A stretch of DNA of 64,000 nt from Bacteroidales bacterium (GCA_017430365.1 JAFRNC010000009.1:97804-161803); one strand, 5' to 3'; shown: positions 24,140 to 32,450, numbered from the stretch's first letter. Made by a program: numbers and translations. Notes: generated by a model not told the origin, from the sequence alone.

Positions 24140-24905
24140 GTATCAGGTATAAAGAAATTGCCAGCGCCACCACGCAGGCGGCAAAGAGTATCCAGTATAC
24201 GGCGGGGGGAAGGATGTCCTTCCATCCGGTATCCATCGTGACGTCGGGCATGCACCTCGACATGAGTGTCGACAAACCGTTGTTGAAGAAGTGGAGGAAT
24301 ATGGTTACCCACAGGCAGCGGGTACGCCAGTAAATCCATCCGAACATAGCGCCGAGCACGAAAGCCGGAATGGCCTGCCACGGATTCATGTGCATGAATG
24401 CGAACAGGAAGGAAGACCATGCGATGGCCTTTCCGGGACTCATCCTCTGCAGCATACCCCGAAGCATGAGGCCACGGCACAGGAACTCCTCGAGCAGGGG
24501 GGCCAGTATGCACGTCGCTATGACCATGTCCCAGAGCGGGGTGTCCATGAAAACCTTTTCAAAAATGGCCTTGATGGAATCTGGCATGGGAATGACCGAT
24601 ACGAGGGGATCGGTCAGCACTGAGAGGCAGAAAGTGGCCAGGGTGCCCAGGATCAAAAGCAGGGCGGGCGAAATCTTCCCGAAATCGGGGGCGTTGACAG
24701 GGACAGGCTCGGTCGGGGTTTCCTTTGCCTGCTGACCCATCAACCATGCCCATGCCAGCGGGAACAGCATGTTGATGGCATATGAAAGGGACTGCGGACC
24801 GTCGGGCAGCAGGAATCCCGCAATTATTCCGCCTACGAGCAGTATGCCGACCAGCAGCCATGACTGGCCGAGACCGGGTTTGTAATATTTGAAATATTGG
24901 ATCAC
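24093..24905 (-). CDS. CPBP-family intramembrane metalloprotease
   Basis: 270 residues with about seven to eight membrane segments. The Abi/CPBP (CAAX-processing-like) motifs are present: EEFLCRGLMLRG (motif 1, EExxxR) and FAFMHMNP (motif 2 His). A cytoplasmic loop rich in Pro and Glu lies near residues 55-70. These proteins cleave or bind membrane-associated peptides; the partner is unknown. The first codon is probably GTG at 24905. It is 4-5 bases from a minus-strand -7 box, so the message may be leaderless. The 3' end overlaps manA by 47 bases. Confidence 0.85.
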   Translation of the reverse strand: MIQYFKYYKPGLGQSWLLVGILLVGGIIAGFLLPDGPQSLSYAINMLFPLAWAWLMGQQAKETPTEPVPVNAPDFGKISPALLLILGTLATFCLSVLTDPLVSVIPMPDSIKAIFEKVFMDTPLWDMVIATCILAPLLEEFLCRGLMLRGMLQRMSPGKAIAWSSFLFAFMHMNPWQAIPAFVLGAMFGWIYWRTRCLWVTIFLHFFNNGLSTLMSRCMPDVTMDTGWKDILPPAVYWILFAACVVALAISLYLIHEKTLPAEVPPRVET

Positions 24906-24909
24906 AGGT

Positions 24910-24930
24910 CAAAAATAATCATTATTTTTG
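24910..24930. promoter_or_regulatory. Palindromic divergent promoter for CPBP and ftsB-like genes
   Basis: A 21-base near-perfect palindrome carries TATTTTTG on the plus strand (24923-24930, 16 bases before the FtsB-like ATG). It also carries the same TATTTTTG on the minus strand (24910-24917, about 4 bases before the CPBP GTG). Both are exact TAnnTTTG matches. Confidence 0.5.
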
Positions 24931-24946
24931 TGGAAACATCTTCCGC

Positions 24947-25273
24947 ATGTCCATTTTTGCCAAAATCGGAGAGAAATACCGCGCCTGGAAGCAGACGCGT
25001 ATCGGTAAGGTACTGCTCAACAAGTACTTCATCGTCGGCTTCATCTTCGTGGTATGGATATGCTTCTTCGACACGAACAATGTCGGGCAGATGATCCGTT
25101 CGCGTATCACTCTGCGTAACCAGCAGCGCCAGATCGAGTTCTACAAGCGTGAGATCGCAGCGATGAACCGCAAACTCGAACAGCTCAAGTCCGAGCGCGA
25201 TTCGCTTGAGAAATTCGCCCGTGAAGAATACTTCTACCACCAGGACGGCGAAGACGTCTATGTCATAGAGTAG
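24947..25273 (+). CDS. FtsB/DivIC-like septum formation initiator
   Basis: 108 residues. A short cytoplasmic N-terminus, one membrane segment (about 28-42, ending ICFFD), then a coiled coil (about 55-92, RQIEFYKREIAAMNRKLEQL) and the family end motif FAREEYFY. This is the standard layout of FtsB/DivIC cell-division proteins, which bridge FtsL and FtsQ in the periplasm. It is followed by a good terminator hairpin at 25312-25339. Confidence 0.85.
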   Translation: MSIFAKIGEKYRAWKQTRIGKVLLNKYFIVGFIFVVWICFFDTNNVGQMIRSRITLRNQQRQIEFYKREIAAMNRKLEQLKSERDSLEKFAREEYFYHQDGEDVYVIE

Positions 25274-25311
25274 TCCGGCACCGGAAATGTATCCTCCGGC
25301 AGTCTGAAGCG

Positions 25312-25339
25312 GCATCAGTCATAGGCTGATGCTTTTTTT
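25312..25339 (+). terminator. Rho-independent terminator after the ftsB-like gene
   Basis: Arms GCATCAG and CTGATGC with a 7-base loop are followed by seven T. The T tract runs directly into the repeat element starting at 25341. Confidence 0.75.
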
Positions 25340-25340
25340 G

Positions 25341-25396
25341 CGCTGCAACGGACACGACTGACTGACATCTGATTTACTGCTGCGTCCGTTGCAGCG
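25341..25396. repeat. Dispersed inverted-repeat element, copy 1
   Basis: Two perfect 13-base arms (CGCTGCAACGGAC at 25341-25353 and its complement at 25384-25396) enclose a 30-base core. T-rich sequence flanks the left arm and A-rich sequence the right. The same arms recur at 34488-34500 and 34586-34598 around an unrelated 85-base core. Confidence 0.8.
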
Positions 25397-25407
25397 AAAA
25401 AGGGGCA

Positions 25408-25446
25408 GGGAGGCGCGGGGTCCGGGGCGGAGCCCCGTTACTAAAG
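25408..25446. repeat. 39-base GC-rich repeat, copy A
   Basis: It differs from copy B (25535-25573) at one base. It contains a GGGGC/GCCCC hairpin and ends in GTTACTAAAG. A related shorter form lies at 34612-34636. Confidence 0.8.
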
Positions 25447-25526
25447 TCCGCATCAGCGGACCGCCGGAGGCCGGTACTTTTGCAAGTTCCGTTCTAATAC
25501 GCAGTCGGTCAGCATGGGCAAAAGTA
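25446..25526. repeat. Hairpins between the two 39-base repeats
   Basis: There is a small stem GTCCGC/GCGGAC with a 4-base loop (25446-25461). A long-range inverted repeat TACTTTTGC (25475-25483) pairs with GCAAAAGTA (25518-25526). No coding sequence is seen here. Confidence 0.6.
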
Positions 25527-25534
25527 TTAAGGCC

Positions 25535-25573
25535 GGGAGGCGCGGGGTCCGGGGCAGAGCCCCGTTACTAAAG
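25535..25573. repeat. 39-base GC-rich repeat, copy B, containing the AGCS stop codon
   Basis: It is nearly identical to copy A. On the minus strand it begins CTTTAG, and this TAG is the stop codon of the sodium:alanine symporter gene. The GC-rich hairpin that follows may act as its terminator. Confidence 0.75.
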
Positions 25574-26956
25574 CGTCGGCGGTTCTTCGTCGCTGTCGTC
25601 CTCCAGGGAACCTTCCCACAAATATTTCCGCGTTTCCCTGACGATAACCCCGCTTAGCAGGAGTATTGCCACGAGATTGGGTATCGCCATGAGGGCGTTG
25701 GCGATGTCGGCCAGGTTCCATACCACCGAGAGGCTGAGGATCGAGCCGAGGAAAACAGCCGCCACGAACAGCAGCCGGTAGATCCTGGTCATTATCCTGC
25801 CTGCCTTGCCGTTGTGCCCTGCCAGATATTCCACGGCCCTCTCGCCGTAGTATGACCATCCTAGAATCGTTGAGAAAGCGAATGTGACGATGCCTACCGA
25901 AAGGATGATGGGGCCGACGTACGGCAGTTTGTCGAAAGCCGCCTTTGTGAGCGCCGCTCCCTGCGAACAGTCGATGTCGGGATGCGCGACGATGCTGCTC
26001 ACGAGCACCAGGCCGGTAAGGGCGCAGACGACCACAGTATCCCAGAAGGTTCCGGTCGAGGAGACCAGGGCCTGCCTGACCGGATTGCGGGTCTGTGCGG
26101 CCGCTGCGACGATAGGCGCGGAGCCGAGGCCTGATTCGTTGGAGAAGAGGCCGCGGGCGATACCGAAGCGGCAAGCCATCAGGACGGTCGTTCCGATGAA
26201 TCCTCCTCCTGCTGCACGGGCGGTGAAGGCGGAACGGCAGATTATTCTGATGCTTTCTCCCAGATACTGCCAGTTGAGACCGAGGATCACGAGGCATCCC
26301 AGGACATAGAAGGCCGCCATGAAAGGTACCAGGGCCGAACAGACCCGGGAGATGCCCTTCACGCCGAATACTATGACGAGCAGGACCATAAGGGTAAGGA
26401 TGGCGCCAACCACATACTGTGAGAGGCCGTAGGTCTCGTTGAGAAGCAAAGAGATGGAGTTGGCCTGGACCGTATTGCCGATTCCGAATGCCGCTATTGC
26501 GGTGAATACGGCGAAAAGGATTGCCAGCCATTTTGCGTTCAGTCCGCGCTCGAGGGCGAACATCGGTCCGCCGAGCATCCTCCCGTCCTTCGTCTTGACG
26601 CGGTATTTCACGGCCAGGAGCCCTTCTGAATATTTGGTGGCCATGCCGAAGACACCCGTGATCCAGCACCAGAGCACGGCTCCGGGACCTCCCAGTGCAA
26701 CTGCTGTGGCCACACCGACGATATTGCCTGTGCCTATGGTTGCCGCCAGGGCGGTCGCGAGGGCTCCGAACTGGCTGACATCGCCCTGGGCGCCCTTGTC
26801 TTTAGTGACGGAAATCTTTATGGCCTTTCCCACCTTCAGCTGGGGAAAGCGAAGCCGGAAAGTCATGTAGATGTGGGTGCCGAGGAGCAGGATGATCATC
26901 GGCCATCCCCATACGGCCGTTGACAGTTTTTCGATCAGGGAGGCGAAGGAACTCAT
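25568..26956 (-). CDS. AGCS-family sodium:alanine/glycine symporter
   Basis: 462 residues and about ten to eleven membrane segments. Family signatures are GNIVGVATAVALGGPGAVLW near residue 95 and the downstream GMATKYSEGLLAVKYR, with FSNESGLGSAPIVAAAA in the middle. It imports alanine or glycine with sodium across the inner membrane. The ATG at 26956 is preceded by the minus-strand box TACATTTG (26976-26983). The last two codons fall inside a 39-base repeat. Confidence 0.93.
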   Translation of the reverse strand: MSSFASLIEKLSTAVWGWPMIILLLGTHIYMTFRLRFPQLKVGKAIKISVTKDKGAQGDVSQFGALATALAATIGTGNIVGVATAVALGGPGAVLWCWITGVFGMATKYSEGLLAVKYRVKTKDGRMLGGPMFALERGLNAKWLAILFAVFTAIAAFGIGNTVQANSISLLLNETYGLSQYVVGAILTLMVLLVIVFGVKGISRVCSALVPFMAAFYVLGCLVILGLNWQYLGESIRIICRSAFTARAAGGGFIGTTVLMACRFGIARGLFSNESGLGSAPIVAAAAQTRNPVRQALVSSTGTFWDTVVVCALTGLVLVSSIVAHPDIDCSQGAALTKAAFDKLPYVGPIILSVGIVTFAFSTILGWSYYGERAVEYLAGHNGKAGRIMTRIYRLLFVAAVFLGSILSLSVVWNLADIANALMAIPNLVAILLLSGVIVRETRKYLWEGSLEDDSDEEPPTL

Positions 26957-26967
26957 GGAAAAAGATT

Positions 26968-26975
26968 TATCTTTG
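26968..26975 (+). promoter_or_regulatory. -7 promoter element (TATCTTTG) for the S41 protease
   Basis: An exact consensus 25 bases before the ATG at 27001. It abuts the opposite-strand box of the symporter gene with no gap. Confidence 0.6.
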
Positions 26976-26983
26976 CAAATGTA
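26976..26983 (-). promoter_or_regulatory. -7 promoter element (TACATTTG) for the AGCS symporter
   Basis: An exact TAnnTTTG match on the minus strand, about 20 bases before the ATG at 26956, back to back with the plus-strand box at 26968-26975. Confidence 0.5.
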
Positions 26984-27000
26984 AGAAAACAGACGCTAAA

Positions 27001-28479
27001 ATGAAAGTGAAATATCACACCAGGATATGGCTTCTTCTCCTCTCGCTTCCACTCCTTGCAATCGTCCAGGGATGCCCCGACGATCCCGTCAAGGACGAAG
27101 AGCAGGAAAAGATCAAGGCTGACCCCGACTATGACGCCAAGACGTTCCTGCGCTCCCAATACATGGATGTCTATTATTATTGGCGCGACGACGTGAAGGA
27201 CCGCAATGCGACCCTGAAGCCCTATGCCTACGACATATACGAGTTCTTCGACAAGATGCTCTACAAGGAAGACCGTTGGAGCTGGATGTGTGACAAAGAG
27301 GAATTCATCTCGTCTGAGACCGGAGTGGTTTCAGGAACATGGGGCGTCAGCCTGGCGCAGGCCCACGAGTATTACAATGATTTCGGCATCAGGGTGCGCT
27401 ACATATACCCCGGCTCCCCCCTTGAACCTTTCGGCGTGACCCGCGGGGCGGTCCTGACCAGGATAGGCGGGCAGAACGTCGAGGACGACGAGGATGGTTT
27501 CACGACGGCCAAGCTGAATATATTCAACGAGCAGTACAGGAAATCTCCCCAGACCTTCACTTTCCGGCTCGTGGACGGACGCGACACTACCTTCACCGCC
27601 ACCATGGCCTCCTCACTTTCCACCCGCACCACACTGGTCAAGCGGATATTCCAGCCGGGAGATTTCCCGGGACTTACAGTGCCGGTGGGATATTTCCACT
27701 ACCTCTCCTTCAAGGTCAATTTCCTGAATGACATCGACGAGGCGATGACCTGGTTCCATGACAACGGAATACACAACCTCATCATCGACCTGCGCTACAA
27801 CGGCGGCGGCGATTCCAGGGCCAGCCAGCTCCTGGTCGATTACCTCGCCCCCAAGTCGGCGGTAGGAAAGCCCTATGTCATACGCAAGCACAACAGCTAT
27901 CTTCCCACACTTGACGACTCCTTCTCCGATGAGGCGAATACCGTCAAAATAGAGGGCAATGCGAATTCCCTGACGCTGGACCGCATCTATTTCATCATGG
28001 GTGAAGGCAGCGCCTCTGCCAGCGAGATGGTGATGAACGGCCTGAAACCGTATATGGGAGAGAAACAGTTCATGGTGGGCGACACTACCTACGGCAAGCC
28101 CAACGGTATGTACGTTCTGATGTATCCCGGCAAGAAAGCCGATTACGAAGCATACAACAAGGGAGACTATTCAAGGATGGTATGGGCCTTCCTGCCCATA
28201 GCGTTCTTCAACCAGAATTCGCGGGGCGAATCTATTCCATGGTCCGGTTTCGTCCCTGACAATTACCGTCCCGATGACCTGTATCACGACTTCGGTGTCG
28301 AGGAGAGCGACATCAATGCATGCCTCACACATATCGTAAGCGGATCCTGGCCCGCAATTCCGGGCGCCCCCAAGGGCAACGGCGGCACCAAGGCGGCCGG
28401 CAAACGCGGATATCGGATTGATACGGAAGAAGATAGCCCGAAATATGGTTCATATACTGTCCAAAAGTATCTTTTTTGA
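27001..28479 (+). CDS. S41-family (C-terminal processing) peptidase, lipoprotein
   Basis: 492 residues from the ATG at 27001; the earlier in-frame start at 26920 lies inside the divergent gene and its promoter. The signal peptide ends at a lipobox (LAIVQGC). A PDZ-like region lies at about 120-190 (GSPLEPFGVTRGAVLTRIGG). The peptidase core has LIIDLRYNGGGDSRASQLL and the nucleophile motif GEGSASASEM; the catalytic Ser is probably Ser339. It is predicted to be membrane-anchored in the periplasm or at the surface, cutting C-terminal peptides. It is common in Bacteroidales. Confidence 0.9.
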   Translation: MKVKYHTRIWLLLLSLPLLAIVQGCPDDPVKDEEQEKIKADPDYDAKTFLRSQYMDVYYYWRDDVKDRNATLKPYAYDIYEFFDKMLYKEDRWSWMCDKEEFISSETGVVSGTWGVSLAQAHEYYNDFGIRVRYIYPGSPLEPFGVTRGAVLTRIGGQNVEDDEDGFTTAKLNIFNEQYRKSPQTFTFRLVDGRDTTFTATMASSLSTRTTLVKRIFQPGDFPGLTVPVGYFHYLSFKVNFLNDIDEAMTWFHDNGIHNLIIDLRYNGGGDSRASQLLVDYLAPKSAVGKPYVIRKHNSYLPTLDDSFSDEANTVKIEGNANSLTLDRIYFIMGEGSASASEMVMNGLKPYMGEKQFMVGDTTYGKPNGMYVLMYPGKKADYEAYNKGDYSRMVWAFLPIAFFNQNSRGESIPWSGFVPDNYRPDDLYHDFGVEESDINACLTHIVSGSWPAIPGAPKGNGGTKAAGKRGYRIDTEEDSPKYGSYTVQKYLF

Positions 28480-28603
28480 GATAAAATGACGTTTTTTCAC
28501 AATTTTTACGTATAAAATTTGGAATATTGAACGAAACTGTCTATTTTCGAAATCAGTTATTTGCGACATTTTCAATTCATTATAAACAACAACATCTTTA
28601 ACC

Positions 28604-28777
28604 ATGAAAGAACTAGTAGAAAAAATCAACGCCGAGATCGCCCTCTTCCAGGAGAACGCAAATCTCCAAGTGGTGAAAGGCAACAAGGCCGCCGGTACCC
28701 GTGCCCGCAAGCACGCCCTTGAAATCGCGAAGCTGATGAAGGACTTCCGGAAAGCCTCTGTCGAAGCCGCCAAATAA
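28604..28777 (+). CDS. Histone H1-like (Hc1-type) DNA-binding protein
   Basis: A 57-residue protein beginning MKELVEKINAEI. The body is lysine/arginine-rich, with the family-typical GNKAAGTRARKHALEIAKL and the ending FRKASVEAAK. It matches the short Hc1-like proteins conserved across Bacteroidetes, thought to bind DNA in the nucleoid. The 124-base gap upstream is A+T-rich and probably holds the promoter and a leader; the best -7 candidate (TTATTTGC near 28558) is imperfect. A terminator hairpin follows at 28804-28832. Confidence 0.85.
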   Translation: MKELVEKINAEIALFQENANLQVVKGNKAAGTRARKHALEIAKLMKDFRKASVEAAK

Positions 28778-28803
28778 GCGCGAAAGCATTCGAAAAAAAA
28801 AAG

Positions 28804-28832
28804 CGGGGCTGCCGGATGGCGGTCCCGTTTTT
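28804..28832 (+). terminator. Rho-independent terminator after the histone-like gene
   Basis: A 10-bp stem (CGGGGCTGCC with GGCGGTCCCG, two G-U pairs) with loop GGAT, followed by five T. An A-run precedes the stem. Confidence 0.75.
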
Positions 28833-28870
28833 GCATTACATATCTCCGGCTGTCAACCTTTCATTTTATC

Positions 28871-29278
28871 ATGGACTCCGTAAGAATCGATAAATTTCTG
28901 TGGGCCATACGGGCCTACAAGACACGTACCGACGCGACCGACGCATGCAAGGGCAGCAAGGTCACGCTCAACGGTGCAGACGTGAAACCTTCCCGCGAGG
29001 TGAAGGCCGGCGACCGTATCCAGGTCCGCAAGGGACCGGTACTCTATACATATCAGGTAGTGGCTCCCCTCGAAAAGAGGGTCGGGGCCAAGGATGTCCC
29101 CAATTACGCCCTCAATCTCACGCCCGAGAGCGAACTGGAGAAACTCCACGCTCCGGTGGAGACATTCTTCATAAGGAGGGACAGGGGAGCGGGACGCCCC
29201 ACGAAGAAGGAGCGCCGCGACATGGATTCTCTCTACGGCTCCTTTTTCACCGACGATTCGGAAGAGGAGGATGATTGA
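28871..29278 (+). CDS. hslR: S4-domain RNA-binding protein, Hsp15-like
   Basis: 135 residues. The S4 domain is at the N-terminus (VRIDKFLWAIRAYKTRTDA, then VTLNGADVKPSREVKAGD), with a basic region (GRPTKKERRDMD) and an acidic C-terminal tail. Hsp15-type proteins bind 50S subunits carrying stalled nascent chains. The last 46 bases overlap the convergent pth gene; the overlapping ends encode an acidic tail here and a Ser-rich tail in Pth. Confidence 0.85.
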   Translation: MDSVRIDKFLWAIRAYKTRTDATDACKGSKVTLNGADVKPSREVKAGDRIQVRKGPVLYTYQVVAPLEKRVGAKDVPNYALNLTPESELEKLHAPVETFFIRRDRGAGRPTKKERRDMDSLYGSFFTDDSEEEDD

Positions 29279-29862
29279 GTGGGGGCCGGTTCCGGCTTCG
29301 AGCGGTTGTAACGGGTCATGGCGCGCTCTATGCCCTCCGTACCGTAGCATTTGATCGCAGCCACGGCTCGTTCCAGCAGTTCCGGAAGCGCCCTCTTCTC
29401 TTCGAGGAGCAGTTCCCCGAGTACGAAATCGACCTGGTGGCCTTCGGCGAATCCGCCGTTGCCTGTCCCGATGCGCAGGCGGGCGTAGTCGTCGCTAGCC
29501 AGGGAGTAATCGATGCTCTTCAGGCCGTTGTGCCCTCCGTCCGAGCCGCGCTTCCTCATGCGCATGGTCCCGAACGGGATTGCGAAATCATCGACGACAA
29601 CGAGAAGGTTTTCCTGCGGGATTTTTGTTTTCTGAAGCCAGTAATTGACAGCCTTGCCGCTCAGGTTCATATAGGTCGAAGGCTTGAGAAGGGTGAACTT
29701 GCGTCCCTTGAATGAAATTTCGGCGACGGAACCGTAGCGTCCGGCCGTAAAAACGGCATTGGATGCCTGAGCCCAGGCATCCAATACCATAAATCCCATA
29801 TTGTGTCGGGTGGCGGCGTATTCCTCGCCTATGTTTCCCAGTCCGACGACAAGATAGTTCAT
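29233..29862 (-). CDS. pth: Peptidyl-tRNA hydrolase
   Basis: 209 residues. The family start is YLVVGLGNIGEEYAATRHNMGF, including the catalytic His, then KPSTYMNLSG and VVVDDFAIPFG. It hydrolyses peptidyl-tRNAs released from ribosomes. The C-terminal about 20 residues (Ser-rich, ending VKKEP) extend beyond the usual core and correspond to the overlap with hslR. It starts 11 bases after rplY on the same strand, a common pairing. Confidence 0.95.
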   Translation of the reverse strand: MNYLVVGLGNIGEEYAATRHNMGFMVLDAWAQASNAVFTAGRYGSVAEISFKGRKFTLLKPSTYMNLSGKAVNYWLQKTKIPQENLLVVVDDFAIPFGTMRMRKRGSDGGHNGLKSIDYSLASDDYARLRIGTGNGGFAEGHQVDFVLGELLLEEKRALPELLERAVAAIKCYGTEGIERAMTRYNRSKPEPAPTQSSSSSESSVKKEP

Positions 29863-29873
29863 AGGGGAAGAGA

Positions 29874-30452
29874 CTATTCAGTGGTCTCGGCGGCTGCCGC
29901 ATTGGAATTGCGGGTAGCCCTGACGGCGCAGACCAGCGTGCCCTTGGGGGAGACGATCTGGAATCCGTCGAACTTGAGGTCGCTGGCGTTGATCTGCTTG
30001 CCCAGACCGAGTTCGGTGATGTCGACGGGGAGCTCATCGGGAAGGTTCTCGATGGGGCCGCAGACCTTGAGCTTGCGGACGGCCACGTTCAGCTTGCCAC
30101 CCTGGCGTACGCCGATGGAGTTGCCGGTGATCTTGACGGGAACGTCGATGGTCACGGGCTTCGCCGGATCGAGGGCGAGGAAATCCACGTGGAGGGCGCG
30201 GTCGGTCACGGGGTGATACTGGATCGCCTTGAGGATGGCCTGATGGCATTCGCCTTCGATGTTGAGGTCCACGATGTGGGAGAAGGGGGTGTTGGTCAGA
30301 CCCTTGAGCTCCTTCTCGTCAACGGAGAAAGATACGTTCTCGATACCTGCGCCGTAGATGACGCAAGGTACACGTTTTTCCCTGCGGACGCTGTTGACGT
30401 CAGCCTTCTTGCCGGTAATTCTCTTCTTGCCTTGCAGTTCGAAATGTTTCAT
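29874..30452 (-). CDS. rplY: 50S ribosomal protein bL25 (CTC form)
   Basis: 192 residues from the ATG at 30452 (MKHFELQGKKR); the in-frame upstream start is rejected because the family begins here. The N-terminal L25 domain (about 1-90, REKRVPCVIYG) is followed by the TL5/CTC-type C-terminal domain (KVCGPIENLPDELPVDI). It binds 5S rRNA. A hairpin in its 5' leader (30482-30500) could be regulatory. Confidence 0.92.
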   Translation of the reverse strand: MKHFELQGKKRITGKKADVNSVRREKRVPCVIYGAGIENVSFSVDEKELKGLTNTPFSHIVDLNIEGECHQAILKAIQYHPVTDRALHVDFLALDPAKPVTIDVPVKITGNSIGVRQGGKLNVAVRKLKVCGPIENLPDELPVDITELGLGKQINASDLKFDGFQIVSPKGTLVCAVRATRNSNAAAAETTE

Positions 30453-30481
30453 TGCTTCTGTTTTTAAAAATGTGTTACTCA

Positions 30482-30500
30482 AGCCGGAGTCGTTCCGGCT
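30482..30500 (-). promoter_or_regulatory. Hairpin in the rplY 5' leader
   Basis: Perfect 7-bp arms AGCCGGA and TCCGGCT with a 5-base loop, about 30 bases before the rplY ATG. It is a candidate autoregulatory leader; the 3' side has no T tract on the minus strand, so terminator function is unlikely. Confidence 0.35.
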
Positions 30501-30579
30501 CCCATTGCACCAAAAGGTTGTCCTTTTTCAGCGGACCGCAAAGGTGTGAATTTTTTTTGTGAATACCAAGGATAATGCA

Positions 30580-30587
30580 TATATTTG
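30580..30587 (+). promoter_or_regulatory. -7 promoter element (TATATTTG) for rubrerythrin
   Basis: An exact TAnnTTTG match 51 bases before the ATG at 30639, in an A+T-rich region. The leader between them contains no obvious structure. Confidence 0.5.
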
Positions 30588-30638
30588 CCATAGATTATAA
30601 AAATTCTAAATTACAAAACATCTAAACTACATCAAGAT

Positions 30639-31199
30639 ATGGCAAAGAAATGGATCTGCACCGTGTGCGGTTACGTACACGAGGGACCCGAGGCTCCCGA
30701 AAGATGCCCCCAGTGCAAGGCGCCCAAATCCAAATTCAACGAACTTGTCCAGAGCGAGGGCGGACTGACCTTCGTGGATGAGCACAAGATCGGCGTAGCC
30801 CAGGGCTGCGATCCCGAAGTGTGGAAAGGTCTCCAGGACCATTTCCGCGGCGAGTGCTCCGAAGTGGGCATGTATCTGGCAATGGCCCGTCAGGCCGACC
30901 GCGAGGGTTATCCCGAGGTGTCCGAGGCCTTCCGCCGTTATGCCTATGAGGAGGCTGACCATGCAGCCCGCATCTGCGAGATGCTCGGCGAACTCGTCTG
31001 GGATACCGAGACCAACCTCAAGAAGAGGATGGAAGCGGAAGCCGGCGCATGCGAAGGCAAGAAAGCCATCGCCACCCGTGCGAAACAGCTGAACTACGAC
31101 GCCATCCACGACTCGATCCACGAGATGGCAAAAGATGAGGCACGCCACGGAAAGGGCTTCGAAGGCCTCTACAACCGCTATTTCAAGAACAAGAAATAG
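30639..31199 (+). CDS. Reverse rubrerythrin (peroxide scavenging)
   Basis: 186 residues. The rubredoxin-like Fe(Cys)4 domain is at the N-terminus ([12 protein letters not shown], then CPQCKAP). The ferritin-like di-iron domain follows (about 60-186, with [23 protein letters not shown] and [11 protein letters not shown]). This domain order is the reverse of classical rubrerythrin. Such proteins reduce hydrogen peroxide in anaerobes, in the cytoplasm. It is a stand-alone gene with its own -7 box, consistent with an oxidative-stress role in an anaerobe. Confidence 0.9.
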   Translation: MAKKWICTVCGYVHEGPEAPERCPQCKAPKSKFNELVQSEGGLTFVDEHKIGVAQGCDPEVWKGLQDHFRGECSEVGMYLAMARQADREGYPEVSEAFRRYAYEEADHAARICEMLGELVWDTETNLKKRMEAEAGACEGKKAIATRAKQLNYDAIHDSIHEMAKDEARHGKGFEGLYNRYFKNKK

Positions 31200-31210
31200 T
31201 TATCGGAACT

Positions 31211-32359
31211 TTACATGACAAGTCCGGTGGCGGAGTTCCACTGGAGGGTTTTGTAGAAATTGTTAAGGATAGTATATTCGGGCCTTGGTATGTAGATGCT
31301 GAGGCCCGAATAGTGTAATATGTCGATCGAGAGGAACCTGTCGGTCGCATCCTTGTAGATGACGGCGCGGTCGAGGGCGGAAATGAATTTCCTGTATTCG
31401 CTGTCGGTGGCGATGCGGCCCACGAAATCGTCGATGTCGTAGTACCAGAACTGCCTGTCGTATCTCGAATAGCGCTGTATCCTGCTGCGGTCAAGGACCA
31501 TGATCTGGTCCTGGTGGCTGCGGAAAACCGGGGCGCACGCTGCCGCCAGATAATCCATCTCGGCGCATTTGACCAGGGAGATCGTGGCCGACTGGTAGAC
31601 GCCCGACTGGGCCTTGTAGTACTCGATATAACTCATGCCGATGTTCCGCATGGCCTCTTCGGTGCCGGACGAGAATATCGGCTGTATCATTTTCTCATAC
31701 GGGAAACCGTCCGAAAGGATTTCGGTCGGGGAGAAGAGGATATAGTCGCAACTGTTCCTGAGTTCGTAAGCCACCTCCACGTTGGCCATAAGGCAGCAGT
31801 CGAAGACTATGAAGTCGTACATGTGGACCGAAAGGGCCTTCCTAAGGTCGGTAATTTCTATCTCACTGCCGTTGTCTTCTCCGAAACTCATCAGAGAGGC
31901 GCCGGATCCGGCCTGGTCCTTGGGATGGGAATAGTATCCTTCCGGCAGGAAGCCGGTGGCGTGCGACCAGAGTATCAGCCCGTGGTGGCCTGCAGGCCAT
32001 GCCGCTTCAGCATCAGCGATTACGGTCGAGAGCGTGGCGGCTGTCGCCGAGTTCGTCGAATAGGGATATTCCATGATAACGTCTTCCACGGTATTGCCGT
32101 GACGGTCGCGGCTCAGGCGGCACAACACGGGAGTCTCTTCCGTGAAGTGGCGGTAGACCAGGAGTATTTTCTCCTTGTCCTTCACGGGCGGAAGCCACGA
32201 GTTGAAAAGGTCTTCATAGTCGCCCCTTCCCTCCTGGGCGAGGGAATTGTTGCCGGCAAAATAGACCAGCACGACCTGGCGGTCCTTGATGTCCGGCTGG
32301 AACCAGTTGCAGCCGGCAAGGGAGAACAGCGCGATCAAAAGGGGCAGGAAACGCTTCAT
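31211..32359 (-). CDS. Clostripain-family (C11) cysteine peptidase, lipoprotein
   Basis: 382 residues from the ATG at 32359, which starts a lipoprotein signal (MKRFLPLL, ending SLAGC); the longer in-frame upstream start runs into the divergent M49 gene. The C11 core has LILWSHATGF with catalytic His133, and IVFDCCLMANVEVAYEL with catalytic Cys, probably Cys189. These peptidases cut after basic residues and often self-process. It is predicted to be lipid-anchored in the envelope. It is divergent from the M49 lipoprotein, and its 3' end nearly touches the rubrerythrin gene. Confidence 0.88.
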   Translation of the reverse strand: MKRFLPLLIALFSLAGCNWFQPDIKDRQVVLVYFAGNNSLAQEGRGDYEDLFNSWLPPVKDKEKILLVYRHFTEETPVLCRLSRDRHGNTVEDVIMEYPYSTNSATAATLSTVIADAEAAWPAGHHGLILWSHATGFLPEGYYSHPKDQAGSGASLMSFGEDNGSEIEITDLRKALSVHMYDFIVFDCCLMANVEVAYELRNSCDYILFSPTEILSDGFPYEKMIQPIFSSGTEEAMRNIGMSYIEYYKAQSGVYQSATISLVKCAEMDYLAAACAPVFRSHQDQIMVLDRSRIQRYSRYDRQFWYYDIDDFVGRIATDSEYRKFISALDRAVIYKDATDRFLSIDILHYSGLSIYIPRPEYTILNNFYKTLQWNSATGLVM

Positions 32360-32404
32360 CACTATGCCTTGTTTCAAACAAACAACAATAATATGAAAAA
32401 TCGC

Positions 32405-32412
32405 TATCTTTG
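32405..32412 (+). promoter_or_regulatory. -7 promoter element (TATCTTTG) for the M49 peptidase
   Basis: An exact consensus 38 bases before the ATG at 32451. Confidence 0.6.
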
Positions 32413-32450
32413 TCAAGTAAAAAAATTGTGCCAATATAATTTTTTCAATA

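Noticed and set aside
25274..25567. A CRISPR array or insertion sequence in the repeat-rich gap
   Set aside because: Repeats are of mixed length and unevenly spaced, with no transposase frame and no constant repeat/spacer pattern.
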